The notes below the pieces were generated by a model. The model saw nothing but the letters and a program-made list of their open reading frames with translations, searched no databases and was not told the origin of the DNA. DNA of 64,000 bases from CAYJFG01 sp964369405 (GTDB lineage: Bacteria; Bacillota; Clostridia; Oscillospirales; Acutalibacteraceae), in assembly GCA_964369405.1 (NCBI GenBank), contig CAYJGB010000002.1, positions 92,592 to 156,591 on the forward strand, in the 5' to 3' direction. A program made the position numbers and the translations under genes. Positions 1-9,167 of the stretch are shown one piece after another; the stretch's first letter is position 1, and every line of letters begins with the position of its first letter.

Positions 1-609
1 TTTTATAAAATTTTCAACAGAATCAAAAATTTCAAACACTTTAAATTTTATTTCATATTCTGGTTCGTTTTCCACTATTTCCATTTGATTTTCATCAAGT
101 ACTTCTTCTAATTCTTCGTTGTTTTCAGCAGCTGGCAAACATACTGGTGGATACATTACACACCACCAATTTTCTCCCTCTCCAGAACCGATTAAAATCC
201 TTAGTGCATCATACTCACCTGGTGGCATTGCAAAGCCATCATAAATTCTTGTGTTAAAATATATTTTTTCTATCTCTACTTTAACATCGTAATCATATCC
301 TTGTGAATAAATATACTCTTGTGCTAAATTTTCTATCTTACTTAAGTTTTTATCAACTACATTAATACTTTCTTCTTTTGAGTGACTTTCTAAAAACAAG
401 TCTGATGTTTCTTCTAATAAATAATCACGTAAATTAATTTTTAATGTTTGGTCTTCTTGACTATTTGAATTTGCTAAAATATGAAGTCTTAATACTTCGT
501 TTGAAATTTCTGCACACTGCGCCGATAAGTAAACTGATGAAAATAAAACAGAGAAGATAAATGTAAGTAATACTATTTTTGTGATGTGGAGTTTTAAAAT
601 TTTTTTCAT
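1..609 (-). CDS. spoIIR: Stage II sporulation protein R (3' end cut by window edge)
   Basis: SpoIIR is the forespore-made secreted signal that triggers processing of pro-sigma-E by SpoIIGA in the mother cell. I translated this frame by hand from the ATG at 607-609. It gives an N-terminal hydrophobic segment (about residues 9-30), then EVLRLHILANSNS, LRDYLLEE and GSGEGENWWCVMYPPVC, which are the conserved blocks of the SpoIIR family (PF09551). The frame is open to base 1, so at least 203 residues are present against roughly 220 in Bacillus; only the C-terminus is missing. AAAGGA lies just upstream of the start. It is the last gene of a minus-strand run after ispE and is separated from it by a hairpin. 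Confidence 0.9.
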   Translation of the reverse strand, partial: MKKILKLHITKIVLLTFIFSVLFSSVYLSAQCAEISNEVLRLHILANSNSQEDQTLKINLRDYLLEETSDLFLESHSKEESINVVDKNLSKIENLAQEYIYSQGYDYDVKVEIEKIYFNTRIYDGFAMPPGEYDALRILIGSGEGENWWCVMYPPVCLPAAENNEELEEVLDENQMEIVENEPEYEIKFKVFEIFDSVENFIK

Positions 610-611
610 AA

Positions 612-657
612 AAAAACTGTCCTTTCAAATTTGATAATTTGATTATGGACAGTTTTA
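612..657 (-). terminator. Hairpin between ispE and spoIIR overlapping the spoIIR ribosome-binding site
   Basis: On the minus strand AAAACTGTCC and GGACAGTTTT pair across a loop of about 24 bases, and the 3' arm runs into T residues, like an intrinsic terminator. The 3' arm overlaps the AAAGGA Shine-Dalgarno site of spoIIR, so folding would both favour termination and hide the ribosome site. The role is inferred from the sequence alone. Confidence 0.55.
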
Positions 658-694
658 TAATTGATATTCAATTTTTAATTTTTATAAATTAAAA

Positions 695-1570
695 TTACTT
701 AATTATTATACAACCTTTTTCTACAGGTTTTGCCAAAAACACTTCGTCATACTCTTTTTTTAGTGTATTAACACAATTTTTAGCAGTTTTTTCATCTGTA
801 AAAATGCTGTAAACAGTAGAACCGCTCCCACTCATAGAAGCACCAATAGCACCCTGACTTAACATAATTTGTTTGATTTTATCTACTTCTGGTAATTGCA
901 TAACTTCTTCAAAGTCATTATACAAATTTTTAGAAAGGTTTATTATATCATCATTATCAATACATTTAGCAATTTTACTACTATGAACTTCTTGAGAGTA
1001 TCCTTTTTTATCTGATAATTCATAAGCTAATTTTGTTGATACATTAATATATGGTTTTGTTAAAACTACAAAACATTCTGGCATTGCTTTTAATTTTTTA
1101 AGTGTTGTCCCAATCCCTGTTGAAAGACTTGTACCACCAAATAAACAAAATGGAACATCAGCACCAATTTTTGAGCATATATCAAGCATTTCTACATTTG
1201 TAAGTGCATTGTTAAAATATTCGTTGAGTGCGATTACTACACCTGCTGCATCTGTGCTACCACCAGCAAGCCCTGCTTGTGACGGTATATTTTTTATAAG
1301 TCTTATATTTACTAATACATCATCTCTGTTAATTTTTTCAAGATAATATTTAGCTGCTTTATACGCTGTATTACTGCTATCTGTAGGGATAACGGCATTA
1401 TCACAAGTTAAGTTAATACCACTTTTACCCTCGATAACTTCTACAGTTATTTCATCATATAGCGACACTGTTTGCATTACCATATCTACAAAATGATAAC
1501 CATCATCTCGCCTACCAGTGATGTTAAGAGTTAAATTTATCTTTGCCGGTGCTAACACATCAATTTTCAT
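695..1570 (-). CDS. ispE: 4-diphosphocytidyl-2-C-methyl-D-erythritol kinase
   Basis: This GHMP-family kinase phosphorylates the 2-hydroxyl of CDP-methylerythritol in the cytoplasmic MEP pathway to isoprenoids. The N-terminal APAKINLTLNITGRRDDGYH block and the ATP-binding glycine loop IPSQAGLAGGSTDAA (about residues 95-110) are both present, as is the C-terminal SMSGSGSTVY block. Its length of about 291 residues is normal. I place the start at the ATG at 1568-1570 (MKIDVLAPAKI), preceded by GAGG at good spacing; an ATG at 1585 would add five residues but overlap the upstream gene and has a poorer ribosome site. It lies 11 bases behind the aminotransferase gene, so it is probably co-transcribed with it. 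Confidence 0.95.
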   Translation of the reverse strand: MKIDVLAPAKINLTLNITGRRDDGYHFVDMVMQTVSLYDEITVEVIEGKSGINLTCDNAVIPTDSSNTAYKAAKYYLEKINRDDVLVNIRLIKNIPSQAGLAGGSTDAAGVVIALNEYFNNALTNVEMLDICSKIGADVPFCLFGGTSLSTGIGTTLKKLKAMPECFVVLTKPYINVSTKLAYELSDKKGYSQEVHSSKIAKCIDNDDIINLSKNLYNDFEEVMQLPEVDKIKQIMLSQGAIGASMSGSGSTVYSIFTDEKTAKNCVNTLKKEYDEVFLAKPVEKGCIIIK

Positions 1571-1581
1571 AGATTGTCGCC

Positions 1582-2754
1582 TCATTCCAATTCATTAATA
1601 AATTCTTTAATACGTTTGAGTGCTTCTGTAATATGGTTTATTGAGTACGAATATGAAACTCGAATAAATCCCTCTCCACTATCTCCAAAAGCGTTGCCTG
1701 GTACTACTGCTATACTTTTCTCTTTGATAAGTTTTACACAAAACTCCTCAGATGTAAGCCCTGTACTTTTAATGCAAGGAAAAACATAAAAAGCTCCTTT
1801 AGGCTCAAAGCAAGTAAGACCCATTTTATTAAGACTACCTACTAAAAATCTTCTTCTATAATCATACTCTTTTTTCATATGAGCTATATCTTCATCACCA
1901 TTTCTAAGTGCTTCAATAGCTGCATATTGTGCTGTTGTTGGAGCACTCATAATAGCGAATTGATGTAGTTTTATCATTTGAGCAATAATTTCTTTAGGGC
2001 CTAATGAGTACCCTAGTCGCCAACCTGTCATAGCATATGATTTTGAAAATCCATTTACTATAACTGTTCTTTCTTTCATACCATCAATCTCTGCTATTGA
2101 TATATGACGATTTTGACCATATGTAAGCTCGCTATATATTTCATCAGACAACACAAACAAGTTGTGCTTTATAATTACTTTTGCTATCTCTTCTAAATCT
2201 TCTTTTCGCATAATCGCACCAGTAGGATTATTTGGAAATGGTAAAACTAAAAGTTTAGTTTTAGGTGTGATGTAACTTTCAAGTTCTTGTGCTGTAAGTC
2301 TAAACTCATTTTCTACTTTTGTTTCTATAACAACTGGTGTTGCACCTGTCATCTGAGTAAGTGGCACATAACATACAAAACTAGGTTGAGGTATTAAAAC
2401 TTCGTCACCTTTTTCTACAAGACATCGTAAACAAAGGTCTATAGCTTCTGAACCTCCTACAGTTACTACTACTTCTTCTTTATTATCATATTCTAAATTA
2501 TATTTTCTGCTGTAAAACTTAGATATTTCTATGCATAAATCAGCAAAACCCTTATTAGGTGTATACCATGTTTTACCTTTCTCTAGCGAGTCTATGCCTG
2601 CTTGTCTTATGTGCCATGGCGTTTTAAAATCAGGCTCACCTATACTTAACGATATAACATTTTCCATTTCGTTAGCTATATCAAAAAATTTTCTAATACC
2701 TGATGGTTTTACTTGTTGTACATTACTATTTAAAAACGGTTCATAATCTATCAC
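1582..2754 (-). CDS. Class I/II PLP-dependent aminotransferase
   Basis: This is a cytosolic fold-type I aminotransferase of the aspartate/aromatic group, 390 residues. Visible motifs are PNNPTGA, the YSELTYG block after LSDEIY, and the PLP-lysine segment NGFSKSYAMTGWRLGY, in which the lysine binds the cofactor. A late arginine in GFIRVSYS fits the substrate carboxylate binder. The start is GTG at 2752-2754, overlapping the TGA of the Lrp-type gene upstream (GTGA), with AAAGGAG nine bases ahead. An Lrp/AsnC regulator directly coupled to an aminotransferase is a common clostridial arrangement and points to amino-acid metabolism; the actual substrate cannot be told from sequence. Confidence 0.88.
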   Translation of the reverse strand: MIDYEPFLNSNVQQVKPSGIRKFFDIANEMENVISLSIGEPDFKTPWHIRQAGIDSLEKGKTWYTPNKGFADLCIEISKFYSRKYNLEYDNKEEVVVTVGGSEAIDLCLRCLVEKGDEVLIPQPSFVCYVPLTQMTGATPVVIETKVENEFRLTAQELESYITPKTKLLVLPFPNNPTGAIMRKEDLEEIAKVIIKHNLFVLSDEIYSELTYGQNRHISIAEIDGMKERTVIVNGFSKSYAMTGWRLGYSLGPKEIIAQMIKLHQFAIMSAPTTAQYAAIEALRNGDEDIAHMKKEYDYRRRFLVGSLNKMGLTCFEPKGAFYVFPCIKSTGLTSEEFCVKLIKEKSIAVVPGNAFGDSGEGFIRVSYSYSINHITEALKRIKEFINELE

Positions 2755-3233
2755 AATATCATACTCCTTTTGTCTCCAGTAGACTCATTGTCATAAAAAT
2801 TAATCCCACTATCTTTATATCTTGACAATAAAAAGTGAGTTGCTGTTGATACAACTGCATCAATAGTAGATAGCTTTTTAGATACGAACATTGCAATTTC
2901 TTGAATTGTAGCACCTTTAACAAAAACTGCTAAGTCATAAGCACCAGCCATCAAGTACAAACTATCAACTTCTTCAAATCCCATTACAGTAGCTGCTATA
3001 TTATCAAAACCAGATTCTCTTTCTGGTGTTACTTTAAGTTCTATAAGTGCTGTTACTCCTGCATTCTCTACTTTTTCCCAGTTAACTATCGCTCTATATC
3101 CTTTAATAATTTGCTTATCTTCATACTCTTTGATTTCTTTCTCAATTTCTCCACAAGGCTTATCAAGTATCATTGATAATTCTTCTGTGCTAAATTTTGA
3201 GTTCTCACTTAATAGTTTTAATAGTTCGTTCAT
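2751..3233 (-). CDS. Lrp/AsnC family transcriptional regulator
   Basis: The 160-residue protein has an N-terminal winged-helix region (about residues 1-60, with TEELSMILDKPCGEIEKEI as the likely helix-turn-helix) and a C-terminal alpha-beta RAM domain (about 65-145) that in this family binds amino acids and makes oligomers. The GAYDLAVFVKG stretch is the typical RAM strand-turn. It is translationally coupled to the downstream aminotransferase (4-base overlap), so it probably regulates that gene and itself. The wing and DNA-binding helix are less standard than in E. coli Lrp, as is usual for clostridial members with a short N-terminus. Confidence 0.85.
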   Translation of the reverse strand: MNELLKLLSENSKFSTEELSMILDKPCGEIEKEIKEYEDKQIIKGYRAIVNWEKVENAGVTALIELKVTPERESGFDNIAATVMGFEEVDSLYLMAGAYDLAVFVKGATIQEIAMFVSKKLSTIDAVVSTATHFLLSRYKDSGINFYDNESTGDKRSMIL

Positions 3234-3309
3234 CTCTAAAACACTCCTATCTTAAATATTTTCTTAATTATACTTCACTAATCTATAAATGTCTATATAT
3301 TACTAAGTA

Positions 3310-5214
3310 TTATTCTTCTTTTTCTAAATCTTCTAACCATATTTTGACACTAGCATCACTAGGCATTCTGAAATCTCCTCTAGGAGATAATGTAACTGTT
3401 CCTACTTTTGGTGCATCTGGCAGACAACTTCTTTTAAACTGTTGTGCAAAAAATCTCTTTAAAAATATTACTAGCCATTTTTTAATTGTTTTATCATCAA
3501 ACTTATCTTTAAAAGCTACTTTTGCTAGTCTATAAATTTTTGATGGTTCAAATCCAAAACGCACTAAATAATATAAATAAAAGTCGTGTAAATCATATGG
3601 ACCTACGATTTCTTCAGTTTTTTGAGAAATTTCTCCATCTTTAGGTGGTAATAATTCTGGGCTTACTGGTGTGTTTAATATATCTATTAACACTTTTTTA
3701 AGTTCTCCACTACTATTTTCTGCTTCGTAATTAGTTAAATATCTTACTAATGTTTTTGGTACTGAGGCATTGACTGCATACATTGACATATGGTCTCCGT
3801 TATATGTTGCAAATCCTAAGGCTAATTCTGATAAATCACCTGTACCTACAACTAGTGCATTATATTTGTTCGCTAAGTCCATTAATATTTGTGTTCTTTC
3901 TCTTGCTTGAGAGTTTTCATAAGTTACATCTAATATTTCTTTGTTATGATTAATATCGTCAAAATGAACATTTACAGCATTTGTTATATCAACATCTAAG
4001 AATGTAGTATTATAAGTTTCTGCTAAAACTTGAGCATTACTCTTTGTTCTTTTAGTAGTACCAAAACATGGCATTGTAACTGTAATTATATTTTGAAGTG
4101 GTAATTTTATCATATTAAAAGCATGTACTGTTACTATGAGTGCAAGTGTTGAGTCAAGCCCTCCTGAAAGACCTAGCACTACACTATTTATACCAGTGTG
4201 ACTAAGCCTTGTTGCAAGTCCTGTTGCTTGCATTGTAAGAATTTCATAACATCTATTGTTTATATCTATTTTATCTTCTGGCACAAACGGGCTAGGTGAA
4301 ACAAACCTTGTAAGGCTACATTCTTCTTGTTTCAAAGAAAAATACACTTCTTTAAATCCATCATTTTTCTTTGCAAATGTAGTCATTTTTCTGCGTTCAA
4401 GATTTATTTTTTGTATGTCTATCTCCGATATTACTGTATTAATATTATACCTTTTGCTCTCCTGTAAAACAGTACCGTTTTCACATATTAAATTGTGTGC
4501 TGAATATATCATATCGGTTGTTGACTCTCCAAAACCTGCATCAGCATATAGATATGCACATACTAGTTTAGCAGATTGCATTTGTACTAACATTTTACGA
4601 TAATTAGGCTTTCCAATAACTTCGTTGCTTGCTGATAAATTTACTATTACAGTCGCACCATTTTCTGCAAGTGCAATAGACGGAGAGTTTGCAACCCATA
4701 AATCTTCGCAAATTTCTACTCCTAAAACTAAGTCCTCCATGTTACTGCACTTAAACAAAACCTTCGGCGTTATTTTATATTCAATGTTATCAATTATAGT
4801 TGTGTCTTCATATGCTCCTGATGTAAAGTGACGTGTTTCGTAAAACTCGCTATATGCTGGTATATTTTGCTTTGGTACTAGTCCTAAGATTTTTCCTCTA
4901 TGAATAACTGCACCACAATTATATAAAGACATTCCACTATCTATTGGAAGCCCTACTACACTTACAATATCTAAATTTTTAATTGCATTAACAATATTTA
5001 TTAGTTCATTCTTAGCACTTACTAACAATGCTTTTTGTAAAAACAAATCTGAGCAAGTATATCCTGTTATCGAAAGCTCTGGAAACACAATCAATTTAAC
5101 ACCGTTATCATATGCTTTTTTTATTTCAACAATTATATTTTCTGCATTAAACTTTGTATCTCCTACTCTTATAAGAGGTGTACTAGTTGCTACTTTTAAA
5201 AATCCATCTTTCAT
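3310..5214 (-). CDS. nadE: Glutamine-dependent NAD+ synthetase
   Basis: The enzyme makes NAD+ from deamido-NAD+, ATP and glutamine, the last step of NAD synthesis. An N-terminal nitrilase-type glutaminase domain (about residues 1-300) shows FPELSITGYTCSDLF and GVEICEDLW with the catalytic Glu and Cys regions. A C-terminal synthetase domain follows with the PPi-loop LGLSGGLDSTLAL and the GTGDLSELALGFATY block. Length is 634 residues, normal for the two-domain form. I chose the ATG at 5212-5214 because GGAGG lies just upstream; an in-frame ATG at 5286 lies inside the promoter -35 box and must be wrong. Confidence 0.95.
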   Translation of the reverse strand: MKDGFLKVATSTPLIRVGDTKFNAENIIVEIKKAYDNGVKLIVFPELSITGYTCSDLFLQKALLVSAKNELINIVNAIKNLDIVSVVGLPIDSGMSLYNCGAVIHRGKILGLVPKQNIPAYSEFYETRHFTSGAYEDTTIIDNIEYKITPKVLFKCSNMEDLVLGVEICEDLWVANSPSIALAENGATVIVNLSASNEVIGKPNYRKMLVQMQSAKLVCAYLYADAGFGESTTDMIYSAHNLICENGTVLQESKRYNINTVISEIDIQKINLERRKMTTFAKKNDGFKEVYFSLKQEECSLTRFVSPSPFVPEDKIDINNRCYEILTMQATGLATRLSHTGINSVVLGLSGGLDSTLALIVTVHAFNMIKLPLQNIITVTMPCFGTTKRTKSNAQVLAETYNTTFLDVDITNAVNVHFDDINHNKEILDVTYENSQARERTQILMDLANKYNALVVGTGDLSELALGFATYNGDHMSMYAVNASVPKTLVRYLTNYEAENSSGELKKVLIDILNTPVSPELLPPKDGEISQKTEEIVGPYDLHDFYLYYLVRFGFEPSKIYRLAKVAFKDKFDDKTIKKWLVIFLKRFFAQQFKRSCLPDAPKVGTVTLSPRGDFRMPSDASVKIWLEDLEKEE

Positions 5215-5257
5215 ATTAAAACCTCCGATAAAACTTTCATCATTATTGATTATGTTC

Positions 5258-5286
5258 AGTATAGTATACAAAATTTGAATTGTCAA
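5258..5286 (-). promoter_or_regulatory. Sigma-A promoter of nadE
   Basis: On the minus strand TTGACA and TATACT are separated by 17 bases. The start site would fall about 35 bases upstream of the nadE ATG at 5214. Confidence 0.75.
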
Positions 5287-5325
5287 ATTATATAATCTAT
5301 CTTATTATATTATACCCCTTATATA

Positions 5326-5354
5326 TTGTTTTTTCTCACTTATTTTGATATAAT
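5326..5354 (+). promoter_or_regulatory. Sigma-A promoter of the trmN6-rsmI-folC operon
   Basis: TTGTTT and TATAAT are separated by 17 bases. The -35 box covers the ATG at 5326, which shows that translation must begin further downstream, at the GTG at 5389. Confidence 0.72.
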
Positions 5355-5388
5355 ATTTGTATATTTTTATATAAGTGAGGTATATTTT

Positions 5389-6126
5389 GTGCTTTTAGAA
5401 CATGAAAAACTTGAGTATTTAGGTAATGGAATAAGTGTAATAACATCAAAAGAACATCATTTTTCAACCGATACAATTTTGCTTGCAAACTTTTCAAATC
5501 CTAAACAAAAAGATAAAGTTGTAGAGCTTGGTAGTGGTTGTGGCACTATACCTTTATTATGGTGTAAAGAAAACAATCCTAAAGAAATTATTGCAGTTGA
5601 AATACAAGAAAACGCAGTAGATATGATTAATCGAAGTATAACTTTAAATAAACTAGAAACAACCATAACAGTAGTACACGAAGACTTAAAGTATCTAAAA
5701 GGAAAAGTTGCTTTAAACAACTTTGATTTAGTCGTGTGTAATCCACCATATAAAATATCTGGAGGTGGACTAGTTAACCCAAAAGACACCCATAAAATTG
5801 CAAGGCATGAGGTTAAGTGTAATATAGATGATATAACAAATAGTGCATCATCACTATTGAAATTTGGAGGAAGATTTTGCTTATGTCAGCGACCAGAACG
5901 ACTAACAGACATATTAGAAAGTTTTAGAAAAGCAAATATAGAGCCGAAAAAGTTACGTTTTGTTCAACAACGAAGTAGTAAAAGTCCAAAACTGTTTTTA
6001 ATCGAAGGTAAAAAAGGTGGCAATAAGGGTGGTTTAGTTACACTTAACACATTATTAATAGAAGATGAAAACGGTAATTATTCAGAAGAAATGATAGATA
6101 TTTATGGAAGTTTTAAGAAAGAATAA
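5389..6126 (+). CDS. TrmN6-like tRNA/N6-adenine methyltransferase
   Basis: This is a Rossmann-fold SAM-dependent methyltransferase of the TrmN6/YabB type, which in related bacteria methylates N6 of adenosine 37 in tRNA1(Val). The SAM-binding block VVELGSGCGTIPLLW and the NPPY catalytic motif (VVCNPPYKISGGG) are clear. I choose the GTG at 5389 (VLLEHEKLEYL), eight bases after AGTGAGG; this gives 245 residues. Upstream in-frame residues would come from promoter sequence. It is followed nine bases later by rsmI, the same order as yabB-yabC in Bacillus. The exact tRNA target is inferred from the family. Confidence 0.87.
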   Translation: MLLEHEKLEYLGNGISVITSKEHHFSTDTILLANFSNPKQKDKVVELGSGCGTIPLLWCKENNPKEIIAVEIQENAVDMINRSITLNKLETTITVVHEDLKYLKGKVALNNFDLVVCNPPYKISGGGLVNPKDTHKIARHEVKCNIDDITNSASSLLKFGGRFCLCQRPERLTDILESFRKANIEPKKLRFVQQRSSKSPKLFLIEGKKGGNKGGLVTLNTLLIEDENGNYSEEMIDIYGSFKKE

Positions 6127-6135
6127 GGAGATAAT

Positions 6136-6963
6136 ATGAGTGGTATATTATATGTGGTTGGCACGCCAATAGGAAATTTAGGAGATTTTTCTCCACGAGC
6201 AGTAGAAACATTAAAAAATGTTGATTTTATAGCTGCCGAAGATACAAGAGTAACAGTTAAATTATTAAATCATTATGGCATTAAAAAGCCTATGATAAGT
6301 TATTTTGAGCATAATAAAATCGAGCGTGGAGAAGTAATTTGCAAACGTATTTTAGCTGGTGAAAACTGTGCAATAGTAACTGATGCAGGAATGCCTGCTA
6401 TTTCTGACCCTGGTCAACAGCTTGTTAAACAATGTATGGAACTTGGTATAGATACACAAAGTGTACCAGGTCCAAGTGCTGTTATAACTGCTCTTAGTTT
6501 AAGTGCCTTACCTACTGGAAGATTTACTTTTGAAGGCTTTTTAAGCATGAATAAAAAAAGCAGAAGAGAACATCTTGAGGAAATTAAAACAGAAAAGCGA
6601 ACTATGGTATTTTATGAAGCTCCTCATAAGCTATCTAATACATTGATTGATTTATATAAAACTTTAGGAGAGCGAGAAATTTCTATTGTTCGTGAACTCA
6701 CTAAGCTACACGAAGAAGTTATACACACAACACTTTCTCACTCATCAAAATATTATAGTGAAAATCCTATCAAAGGTGAAATTGTTTTAGTAATTAACGG
6801 AGCACCTAAAGAAGAGAGTATCACCTACACTCTTGAACAAGCTGTGCAAGTCGCTATAGAAAATATAAATTCTGGAATGTCTGCCTCAACTGCTTGTAAG
6901 GAAGCCTCGAAATTTACCAATATCAAAAAAGGCGAGATTTATAAAGCAATTTCTAAAAAATAA
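6136..6963 (+). CDS. rsmI: 16S rRNA (cytidine-1402-2'-O)-methyltransferase
   Basis: RsmI methylates the ribose of C1402 in the decoding centre of 16S rRNA. The protein has the tetrapyrrole-methylase fold: VVGTPIGNLGDFSPRAVETL at the N-terminus, AAEDTRVT, the SAM-loop VTDAGMPAISDPGQQL, VPGPSAVITALSLSALP, and EAPHKLSNTLIDL. At 275 residues it has normal length. AAGGAG precedes the ATG. It sits inside the operon between the TrmN6-like gene and folC. Confidence 0.95.
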   Translation: MSGILYVVGTPIGNLGDFSPRAVETLKNVDFIAAEDTRVTVKLLNHYGIKKPMISYFEHNKIERGEVICKRILAGENCAIVTDAGMPAISDPGQQLVKQCMELGIDTQSVPGPSAVITALSLSALPTGRFTFEGFLSMNKKSRREHLEEIKTEKRTMVFYEAPHKLSNTLIDLYKTLGEREISIVRELTKLHEEVIHTTLSHSSKYYSENPIKGEIVLVINGAPKEESITYTLEQAVQVAIENINSGMSASTACKEASKFTNIKKGEIYKAISKK

Positions 6964-6984
6964 TTTGACAAAGGAGATTATTGA

Positions 6985-8262
6985 GTGAACTATAACGATG
7001 CTATTATAAAAATAAATTCTCTGCTACGTTTTGGCTCAAGACCAGGGCTTGAGAGAATTTCTAAATTGCTAAACTATTTAGGAAATCCACAGGATCAGTT
7101 AAAATTTGTTCATGTTGCTGGGACTAATGGTAAAGGCTCTGTATGTAATATGGTTGCTAAAGTGTTAACTGAAAGTGGTTATAAGACTGGTTTATTTACT
7201 TCCCCATATATTATTGATTTTTGTGAAAGAATACAAATTGATAATAAGATGATATCCAAAGACGATTTAAGTAAGATTACTAATGAAATTTTCCCTATAG
7301 TCGAAGAAATGGCAAAAAACAATGAGATAATTACTGAATTTGAACTTATAACTGCAATTGCGTTTAAATACTTTTGTGAGCAACAGTGCGATATTATTGT
7401 CTTAGAAACTGGATTAGGTGGAAATTACGACTCCACTAACGTTATAAAACCACCTCTTGTTAGCGCTATCACTTCTATAAGTCTTGACCATACTGGCGTT
7501 TTAGGCGATACTTTAGAAAAAATAGCTAGTGAAAAAAGTGGTATTATTAAAGAGAATTCTAATACTGTATTTTATTCTCAAGAAGAGTGCGTTAATAATA
7601 TTATTGTAGATAAATGTAACAGTGTAAATAACAACTTAACTTTTGCAAACGAAATTAATATTGAAATTTTAGATACATCTATTCATGGCACAACTTTTTT
7701 ATATAATGATTTTGAAATTTTTATGTCACTGATTGGTAGTCATCAAATTAAAAATGCTAAAACAGCTTTGGGGATTTTAGAAGTTCTTAGCAATAATAAT
7801 TTTACGATTAATATACAAAATATTAAAGATGGTTTTTCTTCCATTGAAATTCCTGCTAGATTAGAACTACTTTCTACCTCCCCTATTATTTTGCTTGATG
7901 GTGCTCATAATCCAGACGGTTTAAAATATTTGTCCAAAACCATAAATGACTATCTACCTAATAAAAATATCGTTTGCATTATTGGAATGCTCAAAGACAA
8001 GGATAGTATTTCTTCTTTAGAGCATATAAAGGGCTTATTTAGTAAAGTTATTACGCTTACACCAGATAACCCTCGTGCTTTAAGTGCTAGCGACCTTAAG
8101 ATATCTGCACTACCATATTTTGATGACATTGTATCGTTTGATGATAAACTTTTAGCAATTGAGTATGCATTATCTATTTGCGGCAATGACGATGCCATCA
8201 TTATTTGTGGTTCTTTGTATCTTGCTTCTCAGCTTAGAGATACTATTATAAACTTGAATTAA
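6985..8262 (+). CDS. folC: Bifunctional folylpolyglutamate/dihydrofolate synthase
   Basis: FolC adds glutamate to dihydropteroate and folates in the cytoplasm, a Mur-ligase-type ATP-dependent reaction. Motifs seen are the P-loop HVAGTNGKGSVCNMVA, FTSPYIIDFCERI (folate loop), ETGLGGNYDSTNV, TSISLDHTGVLGDTLEKIA with the metal-binding His, and LLDGAHNPDGLKYL in the C-terminal ligase domain. Length is 425 residues. The start is GTG at 6985, eight bases behind AAGGAG. It is the last gene of the trmN6-rsmI-folC operon and is followed by an intrinsic terminator. Confidence 0.93.
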   Translation: MNYNDAIIKINSLLRFGSRPGLERISKLLNYLGNPQDQLKFVHVAGTNGKGSVCNMVAKVLTESGYKTGLFTSPYIIDFCERIQIDNKMISKDDLSKITNEIFPIVEEMAKNNEIITEFELITAIAFKYFCEQQCDIIVLETGLGGNYDSTNVIKPPLVSAITSISLDHTGVLGDTLEKIASEKSGIIKENSNTVFYSQEECVNNIIVDKCNSVNNNLTFANEINIEILDTSIHGTTFLYNDFEIFMSLIGSHQIKNAKTALGILEVLSNNNFTINIQNIKDGFSSIEIPARLELLSTSPIILLDGAHNPDGLKYLSKTINDYLPNKNIVCIIGMLKDKDSISSLEHIKGLFSKVITLTPDNPRALSASDLKISALPYFDDIVSFDDKLLAIEYALSICGNDDAIIICGSLYLASQLRDTIINLN

Positions 8263-8306
8263 ATAAAATATAATACAAGCGACTATATTCGCTAAATATT
8301 TTTTAT

Positions 8307-8348
8307 AAAATCATCTATTATTTATTAGTAGATGATTTTTATTTTTTC
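8307..8348 (+). terminator. Intrinsic terminator after folC
   Basis: AAAATCATCTA and TAGATGATTTT form an 11-bp stem with an 11-base loop, followed by a T-rich run. Confidence 0.85.
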
Positions 8349-8406
8349 ATGTATAAATTTACAAATAATGTAAATACTAATAAAAAAAGAAAGGAATTTT
8401 AAAATT

Positions 8407-8736
8407 ATGAATGTTAAAATAAGCTGTGGAAACGGCGAAATGACTGCTTTTTTGAGTGGTGAAATTGACCATCATACTGCACGTGATATGAGAAAAGAAA
8501 TAGATAGTCGTTGCGAAAATATTCACCCTAATCTGTTAAATCTAGACTTTAGTAGTGTTCAATTTATGGATAGTTCTGCAATTGGACTTATCATGGGAAG
8601 ATATAGACTTATGAATTTAATGGGTGGATATGTAAAAGTAGTAAATGTTCCTAAGCATTTAGAAAGACTAATTGCAATATCTGGTGTAGGAGCATTAGGC
8701 GTATTAGAGTTTAAAAGTAAGGACGTGAGAATATGA
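8407..8736 (+). CDS. spoIIAA: Anti-sigma F factor antagonist
   Basis: SpoIIAA is a STAS-domain protein. Unphosphorylated, it releases sigma-F from SpoIIAB in the forespore. The 109-residue sequence contains LSGEIDHHTARDMRKEID and the phospho-acceptor region FMDSSAIGLIMGRY, where the serine of DSSAIG is the one SpoIIAB phosphorylates. AAAGGAA lies upstream. It heads the three-gene spoIIA operon and overlaps spoIIAB by four bases. A sigma-H promoter would be expected, but I could not pick one out with confidence in the 60 bases after the folC terminator. Confidence 0.95.
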   Translation: MNVKISCGNGEMTAFLSGEIDHHTARDMRKEIDSRCENIHPNLLNLDFSSVQFMDSSAIGLIMGRYRLMNLMGGYVKVVNVPKHLERLIAISGVGALGVLEFKSKDVRI

Positions 8737-9167
8737 AACCTATAAACGAGATGAAACTATCATTTAAGAGTAAAAGTACAAACGAAAGCTTTGCAAGAGC
8801 AGCTGTTGCATCATTTATATTACAGCTCGACCCGACTATAAGCCAAATGGCAGATATTAAAACTGCTGTATCTGAAGCAGTAACAAATTGTATCGTTCAC
8901 GCATATAAGGACGAATTAGGAACAATCTACATAACGACACAAATTTTTGAAAACCGTAAAATAGTAATAAAAATAAGAGATAAAGGTTGTGGAATTAACA
9001 ACATAGAGCAAGCAATGCAACCTATGTTTACAACTGGAGGCGAAGAGAGAGCCGGATTAGGCTTTGCAGTTATGCAGAGTTTTACCGATAAATTAAGAGT
9101 ATTATCTACACCTGAAAAAGGAACTACAATTACTCTTACTAAGATATTGATTGACTATGATGAATGA
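8733..9167 (+). CDS. spoIIAB: Anti-sigma F factor (serine kinase)
   Basis: SpoIIAB is a GHKL-family ATPase that binds sigma-F and phosphorylates SpoIIAA. The N box is seen in IKTAVSEAVTNCIVHAY, the G1 box in IKIRDKGCGINNIEQAMQPM, and the G2 region in EERAGLGFAVMQSFTDKL. Length is 144 residues, as in Bacillus. Its ATG overlaps the spoIIAA TGA, and its own 3' end overlaps the start of sigF, so all three genes are translationally coupled. This keeps the partner-switch proteins in fixed ratio. Confidence 0.96.
   Translation: MKPINEMKLSFKSKSTNESFARAAVASFILQLDPTISQMADIKTAVSEAVTNCIVHAYKDELGTIYITTQIFENRKIVIKIRDKGCGINNIEQAMQPMFTTGGEERAGLGFAVMQSFTDKLRVLSTPEKGTTITLTKILIDYDE

Noticed and set aside
5286..5326. 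Upstream starts for nadE (5286) and the TrmN6-like gene (5326)
   Set aside because: Both ATGs lie in -35 boxes of divergent promoters; starts with good ribosome sites exist at 5214 and 5389.
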